Positions 16,204-23,960 of a stretch of DNA of 64,000 bases are shown piece after piece. A program made the position numbers and the translations under genes. The DNA is taken from NCBI RefSeq assembly GCF_039537505.1, contig NZ_BAABAQ010000020.1, positions 71,983-135,982 of the forward strand, in the 5' to 3' direction. The DNA is from Streptosporangium oxazolinicum (GTDB lineage: Bacteria > Actinomycetota > Actinomycetes > Streptosporangiales > Streptosporangiaceae). The notes under the pieces were generated by a model that did not search any database, was not told where the DNA came from, and saw only the letters and a program-made list of their open reading frames with translations. Each line of letters begins with the position of its first letter. The stretch's first letter is position 1.

Positions 16204-16379
16204 TCGAGGAGGTCGGAGTGCTGTCCGCCGACTTCCGCCGCAAGAAGCCGCGGGAGGTGCCCAGGCCTGAGCACGTGCGGCGATCTCGGGCGGCGGCGCG
16301 GAAACGTCCCCAGGGCGGCGGCAGCGGCATGGACCGGGCGATGGCGCTGATGATGGCCACCACCCGGTCGGTGTCCTGA
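15520..16379 (+). CDS. Tail assembly chaperone, -1 frameshift fusion (gpGT-like)
   Basis: The upstream frame is shared to about residue 149. At GGGGGAA (15960-15966, read G GGG GAA) a -1 slip enters the frame that ends at 16379, adding about 137 residues. The added part, WRDLDADFADHYPGLDL then SARRLLDLCERLP, is the usual actinophage C-terminal extension, so the second frame is real. It has no separate start with a ribosome site. The total is about 286 aa, and the fusion is expected as a minor product. Confidence 0.8.
15960..15966 (+). promoter_or_regulatory. Programmed -1 frameshift slippery site
   Basis: G GGG GAA in the chaperone frame; slipping back one base gives GGG GGA and then ATC AAC of the downstream frame. 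The P-site pairing is fully kept. Confidence 0.75.
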
Positions 16380-16393
16380 CCGGATCGGAGGCG

Positions 16394-16421
16394 GACGCAA
16401 GCTCGTCCGTGGCGGCACCCT
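16394..16421 (+). promoter_or_regulatory. System A promoter-like motif before tape measure
   Basis: GACGCAAGC, 13 nt, CACCCT (16416-16421). A CCCCCCGG/CCGGGGGG-type hairpin follows before the GTG at 16452. Confidence 0.55.
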
Positions 16422-16451
16422 CACCCCCCGGGGTTCACGGGGGGTGGACGG

Positions 16452-19400
16452 GTGGCCGAGGAAGACAGCGTTTCAGCGGGGCGCCTCGAACTGGAGGTCG
16501 TCGCCGAGCTCGACGAGTTCGAGCGCAAGCTTCAGCGTGAGATCGACCGGGCGGTCAAGGACGCGCGGGCGCGGATCCGCGCGCAGCTGGACGCGCGCAA
16601 GCTCAACGCCGAGACCGTGGCCGCCGCGCGCGCGGCGGAGCGGTCGGCGACGCTGCGCATGCGCGTGGATCGCGAGACGCTTCGGCGGGACCTGGCCGAG
16701 GCGCTCACTGGCGCGGCTTCGGGGTCGGGGGCCGATGTTGAGGTCACGCCGAAGGTAGACGCGGGCCGTCTGCGGGCGGAGGTGCAGGCCGCGGCGCGCG
16801 GCAGCAACACCACCGTCGAGGTCAGCGCTGACACCACCCGCGCCCGTGATGAGCTCGGGCGGTTCGTCGGCTCCGGCGGCGGCGGAGGGTCGGACCGCAC
16901 GATCGGTCTCGACGTCCGGATCAGCAACATCTCGCTGCTGGCGCAGCTGGAGCGGGCGATCAACCGGACCATCGTGGCCGCCGGCATGGCGGTGGTGAAG
17001 TACACCGCGCTGGGCGTGGCCGCCGGGGTGGCTGCCGGTGGGGTGCTCGCCCTGGCGGCGGCGTCCACGCAGGCGGTCGGCGTCCTCGGGGTGTTGCCCG
17101 CCGTGGCGGGCGCTGCGGCGCAGGGCCTGGCTGGTCTGATGGTGGGCTTGTCCGGCGTCGGCGCCGCCTACACCGCGCTCGGCAACGCCGACAAGGCCTC
17201 TGGTGCCAGCGCGCAGGCCGCCGCGGCGGCCCGGGAGGCTGCCGCGGAGCGGATCAAGGCCGCTGAGCAGCGGATCCGTGACGCCCGTCAGGCCGCCCGG
17301 GAGGCCGATGAGGGCGTGTGGGAGGCCATGGAGGCCGTCACCGAGGCCGAGGAGCGGGTCGAGGACGCCGTCGAGGCGGTGACGGATGCCCGGCAGCGGG
17401 CGGACGCCGTCGCCCAGTCCGTCGCGGACGGGGCCGAGCAGGCGGCGCGCCGGATCGTCTCAGCCGAGCGCAGCCACGCCGACGCGCTGAAGGCTACCCA
17501 GCGGGCCCGGGAGGCGCTGAACGACGCGATCAAGGCCGCCCGGGAGCGGCTGGAGGATCTCGCGATCGCCCAGGCCGGCGGGAAGCTGGATGAGGAAGGG
17601 GCGAAGCTCGCGATCGAGCGGGCGAAGCTCCGCCTCGAAAAGATCATGAAGGACCCGTTCTCGGGCGCGACCGCCGAGGGCCGGCTGGAGCGGAAGGAAG
17701 CTGATCTCGCCTACCGGCAGGCGTTGCAGCGGCTGGAGGAGATCAAGGAGTCCAACGGCGATCTGGCCGAGGAGAAGGCCGAAGCCGACGCTAAGGGTGT
17801 TGAAGGGTCTGACCAGGTCAAGGCTGCTCAGGAGGCGCTGGAGGCGGCCAACCAGCGGGTCAAGGACACCGAGCAGGCTATCGCGGACGCTCGGAAGGAA
17901 GCGGCCCGGCAGGGGGTGGAGGGGGCTCGGCGGATCAAGGAGGCCAACGACGCCATCGCCGATGCCCAGGAGCGGGTCGAGGACGCGCAGAAGGGGGTCG
18001 AGGACGCCCAAAAAAACGTCGCAAAAGCGTACGAAAGGGCACAAAAGGCTGTTGAGGCGATCGCTGAGGCGCAGCGGGAGCTGGCCAAGGCCAAGCGCGA
18101 CGCCGCCACCGCCGGCCAGGGCGGCGGCGGTGGTGGCGCGGATCCTGTCGCGGAGGCGATGAAGGACCTTTCGCCCGAAATGCAGGATTTCGTCCGGTAT
18201 CTGCATTCCGATGTGCGGCCGGCCCTGCGGGAGCTGAAGTTCGACGTCCAGGACGCCTTCGCGCCCGGCCTGAAGAAGGGCGTGGAGGAGTCCCTGCCCT
18301 TCCTGAAAACCCTGCGGGGCGGGCTGACCGAAACCGGGGAGGTGCTCGGCGACGTCGCCACGGAGCTTGGCGAGCTGCTCGGGTCGAAGGAGTTTCGCTC
18401 CGACTTCGCGAAGTTCATGGAGTCCAACAACCGGTCTCTGCGCTCGTTCGGCGGTGCCGGCACCAAGGGGCTGTCAGCCCTGCTGCGGTTCTTGGTGCTC
18501 ACCGCGCCGTACGCCGAGATGATGGCCGAGAAGCTGGAGGACAGCGCCGAGGCGCTGGACGAATTCCTGGGCAGCGAGGAAGGCCAGAACAAGACGGCGG
18601 CGTTCCTGAAGGGCGCGTGGGAGACCGGGGCGAAGCTGTGGCGGATCCTGTCGAACGTCGGCAAGGCTGCAGCCAAGGTTCTCGGGCTCGCGAAGCCGGC
18701 CGGAGACACCCTGCTAGAAGACCTCGCGGTCGCCGCCGAGGATCTGAACGAGTGGCTGGACAAGCCGGAAGTCCAGGCGGCGTTCAAGCGGTTCTTCGAG
18801 GAGCTGGTGCCGCTGCTGCGGACCGCGGGTGGCCTCTTTGTGGACATCGTGGCCTTCGTCGGCAATCTGGTCGAGGCGGTCGTGCTGGACGGCACGCTGG
18901 AGGACTTCCTGGGCTGGTTGCGCGGGGTCGTGCAGTGGTTGGGGGCTCTGGCCGACAGCGGGGCGATCGGGGCGATCGCCGGGTGGGTGCTGATCATCGG
19001 CGGTGTGGTGCTGGCGTTCGCGAAGCTGTACCGGATGGTGAGCTCCACCTTGAAGGTGGTGAAGCTGCTGGGCAAGGCGGGTCAGGGCCTGGGGAAACTG
19101 GGGTCGCTGTTCGGCGGCGGGAAGGGCGACGGTGAGGGGGGCGGCGGGGGCGGGGACAGTGGGGGCGGTAAGCCCAAGACGAAGATCAGCCCTTCGTCGT
19201 GGCTGAGCAAGATCAGTCCGTCGAGCCTGTTCACGAAGGACAAGATCAACTCTTCGTCGTGGCTGAGCAAGGTCAGCCCGTCGAGCGTGTTCACGAAGGA
19301 CAAGATCAATCCGTCGAGCTGGTTCACCAAGATCAATCCGTCCAGTCTGCTCACCGGCGGGGGCGGGTCTGGAGGCTCGGGCGGTGGTAAGCACCGCAAG

Positions 19401-21647
19401 CCCAAGGGCAAGGGCGGCGGGCTCGGATCGGCGTTGGACCTCGGGCTGCAGGGCGCCGAGCTGGGGTCGATGCTGGGCGGGATCGGCGCGCTGGCCGGGG
19501 CGGGCATCGGCGCCGGGGCGGGCGCGCTGCGCTCCTCGGGCAAGGACCCGCGCACGGACACGGCCACCGCGTTCCTGTTCGACCACCTGGACCGCAGCCT
19601 CGCCGGGATCGGCACGATCATCGAAGGGGTCGCGTTCCCCGACAAGATCGGCGAGATGATCAAGGGCGGGGCGCTGCGCGTGCCCGGCGCCATGGCCAAT
19701 GTGAAAGAGGCGGTCACCAAGGCGTGGAGTGGCCTGTGGAGGGGCCTGGAGAACGGCACCGATGCGGGCGTGGACGGCACCTCGGCCCGGCTGGGTGGCT
19801 TCTTGAAGCAGACGAAGGGCAAGTTCGTCGAGCTGTCGTCCGGGGCGCCGAAGAGCGTCCAGTCCATGTGGGCGTCCATCCAGCGCGACATGGCCGCCGG
19901 TATCACCCCCAGCCAGGCGCAACTGGACGCGTTCGCCAAGGCGGGCGGCACCCCCTTCCTGAAACTGTCGAAGGACGCGCCCGAGTACCTGAAGACCGGG
20001 TGGGCCGCCGTGCAGGTCGGCGTCAACACCTTCACCTCGCAGGCGGCCAACAAGCTGGGGAGCTTCACGAACTCGGCCAGCGGCAAATTCCTGACCCTGT
20101 CGAGGGACGCGCCGGGCCACGTGCGCGGCATGTGGGCCGACATCCAGGCCAAGATCGCCGCCGGGGTGCCGGTCCCGCAGAAGGCCATCGACGACTTCGT
20201 CGCTCACGGCGGCGGCCGGTTCCTGGACCTGAAGCGCAACGCGCCGCAGGCGGCCCGGGACATGCTCGCTGAGATCAACCGCGACCTGGGCGCCGGGCTG
20301 GCCGCGGCGTCGCTGAAGCTGGGCGCCTTCGTCAAGGACGGCGGCGGGAAATTCCTGTCGCTGCGCAAAGACGCTCCGCCGCATATCCGCGGCATGTGGG
20401 CCGATATCCAGCGCGATATCGACGCCGGGCGGCCGGTCAGCCAGTCGAAGCTCGACGCGTTCGCCAAGGCCGGGGGGGTGCCGTTCGCCAAGCTGGGCAA
20501 GGACGCGCCCGCGTCCATGAAAAAAGCCTGGTCAGACATCACCGCAGGCGTCGATCCCGGGCTGGCCGGCGCGAAGAAGAACGTCGCAACTGCGACGAAG
20601 GCGATGGAAACCTCCTTCGGCACCGCCAAGGACGGAATCGGGAAATTCTGGGGCAAAATCCCCGGCGTTTTGCAGGGGCCGATCAAGTGGTTGATCGACA
20701 AGGCCTACATGGGCGGCATCAAGGTCGTGTGGGACAAGATCGCTGGTGCGGTCGGGTTGCCGCCGCTGCCCGGGGTGTCGTTCTCCTTCGCCTCGGGCGG
20801 CATCGTCCCCGGCGGCGGCGGTCATGGGGTGCTGCCGGGGTACGCGCCGGGCAAGGACAAATACCTTGTCGCGGCCGGGCCCGGCGAGGGGTTCTTGCGG
20901 CCCGAGCTCACCTGGGCGCTGGGCTCGCAGTGGGTGGATGACGGTAACCGGGCCGCCCGCACCGGCGGCGTCGGCGGTGCGACGGCGTTCCTGGCGCAGG
21001 CCGGGATCCCGGGGTTCGCCTCCGGCGGCGTCGTCGCCGGCAGCAACCCCGGCGGCGGTACGGCGAAGGCGCAGGGCACCGCGGGAGGCAAGAAGGCCAA
21101 GGAGCAGACGGCACTGGAGCGGCTGCTGTCGGGCCTGTCGGCCAGCGTCCGCGCCCTGTTTTCGAAGGGCCTCGGCGCGGGCGCCCGCACCATCCTCAAC
21201 CCGATCAAAACCATGATCGGCTCAGCGATCGGTACCCGCACCCCGGCGCACCGGCTGATGGGGGCGGTGCCGGCCAAGATGATCGACAACGTCATCCGCC
21301 TGTTCGACCGCAAGGACAAGGAGATCAGCCGCGACCGCGGGGGGCCGCTGCCTCCAGGGCGGACGCTGGTGCGCAACGGCACCGGCCGCGACGAGTGGGT
21401 GCTCACCCCGGGCGCGGTGGACGCCCTCGGCGGGCCGGACGCGGTGGCCGCGCTCAACGACGGCGGCTCGTCGCTGTATCGGGCGTCGCGGCGGGCGAGC
21501 CGCGCGGCACCGGCCGCCGCTCTGCGGGGCGGCGGGAGCGGGGGCGCGCCGATGACGGTCAACGTCTACCCCCAACGCGGCCAGGACGAGTTCGTGATCG
21601 CCGGCCAGGTCATGCGGCGCGCTGGCGCCCAGGTCCGAAACTACTAG
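16452..21647 (+). CDS. Tape measure protein
   Basis: 1731 aa. The N-terminus is coiled coil. A membrane-like segment lies at about 170-235 (AAGVAAGGVLALAAAS). A very long Ala/Glu/Arg coiled coil covers about 255-560. A second hydrophobic stretch lies at about 835-860. KISPSSWLSKISPSS-type repeats occur near 915-965, and roughly six 38-40-residue repeats (GGGKFLxLxxDAPxHxRGMWADIQ) cover about 1115-1370. Tail length should scale with the 1.7k residues to roughly 250 nm. No lysozyme or peptidase motif was seen. GTG start preceded by GGGTGGACGG. Confidence 0.9.
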   Translation: MAEEDSVSAGRLELEVVAELDEFERKLQREIDRAVKDARARIRAQLDARKLNAETVAAARAAERSATLRMRVDRETLRRDLAEALTGAASGSGADVEVTPKVDAGRLRAEVQAAARGSNTTVEVSADTTRARDELGRFVGSGGGGGSDRTIGLDVRISNISLLAQLERAINRTIVAAGMAVVKYTALGVAAGVAAGGVLALAAASTQAVGVLGVLPAVAGAAAQGLAGLMVGLSGVGAAYTALGNADKASGASAQAAAAAREAAAERIKAAEQRIRDARQAAREADEGVWEAMEAVTEAEERVEDAVEAVTDARQRADAVAQSVADGAEQAARRIVSAERSHADALKATQRAREALNDAIKAARERLEDLAIAQAGGKLDEEGAKLAIERAKLRLEKIMKDPFSGATAEGRLERKEADLAYRQALQRLEEIKESNGDLAEEKAEADAKGVEGSDQVKAAQEALEAANQRVKDTEQAIADARKEAARQGVEGARRIKEANDAIADAQERVEDAQKGVEDAQKNVAKAYERAQKAVEAIAEAQRELAKAKRDAATAGQGGGGGGADPVAEAMKDLSPEMQDFVRYLHSDVRPALRELKFDVQDAFAPGLKKGVEESLPFLKTLRGGLTETGEVLGDVATELGELLGSKEFRSDFAKFMESNNRSLRSFGGAGTKGLSALLRFLVLTAPYAEMMAEKLEDSAEALDEFLGSEEGQNKTAAFLKGAWETGAKLWRILSNVGKAAAKVLGLAKPAGDTLLEDLAVAAEDLNEWLDKPEVQAAFKRFFEELVPLLRTAGGLFVDIVAFVGNLVEAVVLDGTLEDFLGWLRGVVQWLGALADSGAIGAIAGWVLIIGGVVLAFAKLYRMVSSTLKVVKLLGKAGQGLGKLGSLFGGGKGDGEGGGGGGDSGGGKPKTKISPSSWLSKISPSSLFTKDKINSSSWLSKVSPSSVFTKDKINPSSWFTKINPSSLLTGGGGSGGSGGGKHRKPKGKGGGLGSALDLGLQGAELGSMLGGIGALAGAGIGAGAGALRSSGKDPRTDTATAFLFDHLDRSLAGIGTIIEGVAFPDKIGEMIKGGALRVPGAMANVKEAVTKAWSGLWRGLENGTDAGVDGTSARLGGFLKQTKGKFVELSSGAPKSVQSMWASIQRDMAAGITPSQAQLDAFAKAGGTPFLKLSKDAPEYLKTGWAAVQVGVNTFTSQAANKLGSFTNSASGKFLTLSRDAPGHVRGMWADIQAKIAAGVPVPQKAIDDFVAHGGGRFLDLKRNAPQAARDMLAEINRDLGAGLAAASLKLGAFVKDGGGKFLSLRKDAPPHIRGMWADIQRDIDAGRPVSQSKLDAFAKAGGVPFAKLGKDAPASMKKAWSDITAGVDPGLAGAKKNVATATKAMETSFGTAKDGIGKFWGKIPGVLQGPIKWLIDKAYMGGIKVVWDKIAGAVGLPPLPGVSFSFASGGIVPGGGGHGVLPGYAPGKDKYLVAAGPGEGFLRPELTWALGSQWVDDGNRAARTGGVGGATAFLAQAGIPGFASGGVVAGSNPGGGTAKAQGTAGGKKAKEQTALERLLSGLSASVRALFSKGLGAGARTILNPIKTMIGSAIGTRTPAHRLMGAVPAKMIDNVIRLFDRKDKEISRDRGGPLPPGRTLVRNGTGRDEWVLTPGAVDALGGPDAVAALNDGGSSLYRASRRASRAAPAAALRGGGSGGAPMTVNVYPQRGQDEFVIAGQVMRRAGAQVRNY

Positions 21648-21655
21648 GGGGCGGC

Positions 21656-23902
21656 ATGACGAACCGGATCGCGGCGACGTACAACGGCGGCGGGGTGCCG
21701 GAGGGAGAGGGGAACGAGCACGTCATCGAGTTCACCGCTCCCACCCCCGGGGCGCGGCTGATCTTGATGGTGTCCTCCTATAACGGGATTGACGCTCCCC
21801 TGGGGTGGCAGGAGGACCACGCGGGCACCGGCTACAACTTCGTGTACGCGTTCTCGCGGGTCGCTGACGGGTCGGAGACGTCGGTCACCTTGTACGGCGA
21901 CGAAACAACGCACGCCGTGGTCTACGAGCGCGACGACTGCGCGCTGCTGCGGCTCGACGTGTCGGCGGCGTCGCCGAACTCGCCGGTGTCGGTGTCGGGC
22001 ACCATCCCGGCCGCGCTGGGAGCTGGCCGGGTCTTCTTGGTGTTGAACGCGCCCAACGGGTTCCCGACGGTGACATACAACCAGGGGCAGGTCCAAAACC
22101 ATTCGGTGGCCGAGACCTTTTCGAACTCCTACTTCGCTTCCGGGCCGCTGCCGTCGCCGGGGGCGCGTACCTGGAGTGCGACGGCGTCCGGGCTCACCGG
22201 CTCGCAGTTCAACGCGGTGCTGGTGGTCGCGTACGGGTCAACGGACACCGTGGCTCCGAGTATGCCGCCGGGCCTGCACACCACGGAGATCACCGAGACG
22301 GCGGTGTCGATCGCCTGGTCGGCGTCCACCGACAACACCGCCGTCACGGGGTATGGCCTGTACCGCGACGGCGTCAAGCAGGGCGGCGACCAGACCGGGC
22401 TGACGTACACCTTCGCCGGGCTGACGGGCGGGCAAACGTACCTGCTGGAGGTGGATGCTCGCGACGCGGCGGGTAACCGGTCGCCGCGCTCGACGATCAG
22501 CGTGCTCGCGGTCACCGATGTCACGGCGCCCTCGGAGCCGCCGAACGTGCACGTGGCGGAGGTGACGCACACCACCGCCACCCTGGCGTGGGACACCGCC
22601 GCCGACGACATCGCCCTAGCCGGGTACGGCGTCTACCTGGGCGGGGTGAAGCAGGGCGGCGACCAGGTCGGGTTGACGTTCACCTTCACCGGCCTGGGTC
22701 GGGGCGCGACCTACACGGTGGGGGTGGACGCGGCCGACACCGTCGGCCACCGCTCGGCGCTGGTCGAGGTCGAGGTGACGACGCTGACGGACACGCTGCC
22801 GTCGGCGCCGCCCGCCCTGACGGCCACCGCCGGGACCGAGTCCATCACGCTGGCGTGGGGGGCGGCCAGCGACGACCTGGGCATCGCCCGCTACGAGGTT
22901 CTGCTGGACGGCGAGCTGGTGGCGGCGACGACCGCCCTCGGCTACGTCATCGACGGGCTCGACCCGGCCACCTGGTTTGAGGTGGCGGTGCGGGCCGTCG
23001 ATGACGGCGGAGGCCGCGGCCCCGAAGCGACTGCGGAGGTGACCACCTTGTCGGCCGGGTGGATGCCGATCGCCTCCCCGGTGTACCGGATCGGCTCTTG
23101 GGTCGGCAACGCCCGCGACTCCTACGGTGTGGACTGGGTTGTTTCCGACGAGGAGGGGTGGTCCACCTCCCCGGTGGTGGACGCGCTGGGCGAGGACTCC
23201 GACAATGCCGATGGCGGGTTCGACGGGCCCGGCGCCTACCGGCAGCGCACCATCACCCTGGAAGGGATTGCGACGGCCTCCTCCCGGGTGGAGATGCTCG
23301 CGGCTCAGGAGCGGCTGACGGGGCTGCTTTCCCCGCGTGATGTTGCGGTACTGCGGGTCAGCGAGGCGCACCTGACCCGCCAGGCGCGGGTGCGGCTGGC
23401 CGATGAGGTGCCCATCACCGACCAGGGGATGCTGGCGTTCGAGTGGACGCTGGTGGTCTCCGCCTCCGACCCGCGCCGCTACCAGTCGCGCGGCATCTAC
23501 CAGGAGGTGATGCTGCCCCCCCTGCCCGGGGAAGCGTCGGCGACCATCACCCTGGCCGGTGACTATTTGACCATCCCGGCCAAGCTGCGCCTGTACGGGC
23601 CGATTCGGGACTTCACCCTCACCCATGAGGAGTCGGGGCTGGTCATCGCGTCTAAGCCGGGCCAGGTCCTCACTGACGCCCGCTACAGCCTGGAGATCGA
23701 CCTGGCCACCCGTGTGGTGTGGGCGCACGTGCCGCCGGAGGTATGGCCGGAGCCGCGGCCCGGCCGCGGCGTGCTGCGGCTCCTGCCGTCGGCGTTCATG
23801 CTTCGGCCGGGGCCGAACACGATCACCGTGGCCGGCCAGGCGGTCGCCGGCCAGACGGGGCTGGCGCGGATGGTGATCGAGACGGCGGACGCGTGGACGT
23901 GA
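21656..23902 (+). CDS. Distal tail-like protein with N-terminal beta domain and three Fn3 repeats
   Basis: 748 aa. Residues 1-195 form a beta-rich domain (TNRIAATYN, HVIEFTAPTPGARLI, VYERDDC). Three fibronectin type III repeats follow at about 200-465 (PPGLHTTEITETAVSIAWSAS type). The C-terminal 280 residues resemble siphovirus distal tail/Dit proteins (SPVYRIGSWVGN, RRYQSRGIY, PIRDFTLTHEESG, VVWAHVPPEVWP). It directly follows the tape measure as Dit does. The grafted N-terminal and Fn3 cassette suggests a surface-exposed carbohydrate- or cell-binding role. Confidence 0.75.
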   Translation: MTNRIAATYNGGGVPEGEGNEHVIEFTAPTPGARLILMVSSYNGIDAPLGWQEDHAGTGYNFVYAFSRVADGSETSVTLYGDETTHAVVYERDDCALLRLDVSAASPNSPVSVSGTIPAALGAGRVFLVLNAPNGFPTVTYNQGQVQNHSVAETFSNSYFASGPLPSPGARTWSATASGLTGSQFNAVLVVAYGSTDTVAPSMPPGLHTTEITETAVSIAWSASTDNTAVTGYGLYRDGVKQGGDQTGLTYTFAGLTGGQTYLLEVDARDAAGNRSPRSTISVLAVTDVTAPSEPPNVHVAEVTHTTATLAWDTAADDIALAGYGVYLGGVKQGGDQVGLTFTFTGLGRGATYTVGVDAADTVGHRSALVEVEVTTLTDTLPSAPPALTATAGTESITLAWGAASDDLGIARYEVLLDGELVAATTALGYVIDGLDPATWFEVAVRAVDDGGGRGPEATAEVTTLSAGWMPIASPVYRIGSWVGNARDSYGVDWVVSDEEGWSTSPVVDALGEDSDNADGGFDGPGAYRQRTITLEGIATASSRVEMLAAQERLTGLLSPRDVAVLRVSEAHLTRQARVRLADEVPITDQGMLAFEWTLVVSASDPRRYQSRGIYQEVMLPPLPGEASATITLAGDYLTIPAKLRLYGPIRDFTLTHEESGLVIASKPGQVLTDARYSLEIDLATRVVWAHVPPEVWPEPRPGRGVLRLLPSAFMLRPGPNTITVAGQAVAGQTGLARMVIETADAWT

Positions 23903-23905
23903 GCA

Positions 23906-23933
23906 GACCGTAACCCCGCCCGCCCTCCACACT
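23906..23933 (+). promoter_or_regulatory. System A promoter-like motif between the two Dit-like paralogues
   Basis: GACCGTAAC, 13 nt, CACACT (23928-23933), then a CCCCGCGGG/CCCGGGGGG hairpin before the ATG at 23961. Confidence 0.55.
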
Positions 23934-23960
23934 CCCCGCGGGCTTTCCCGGGGGGTAGCG

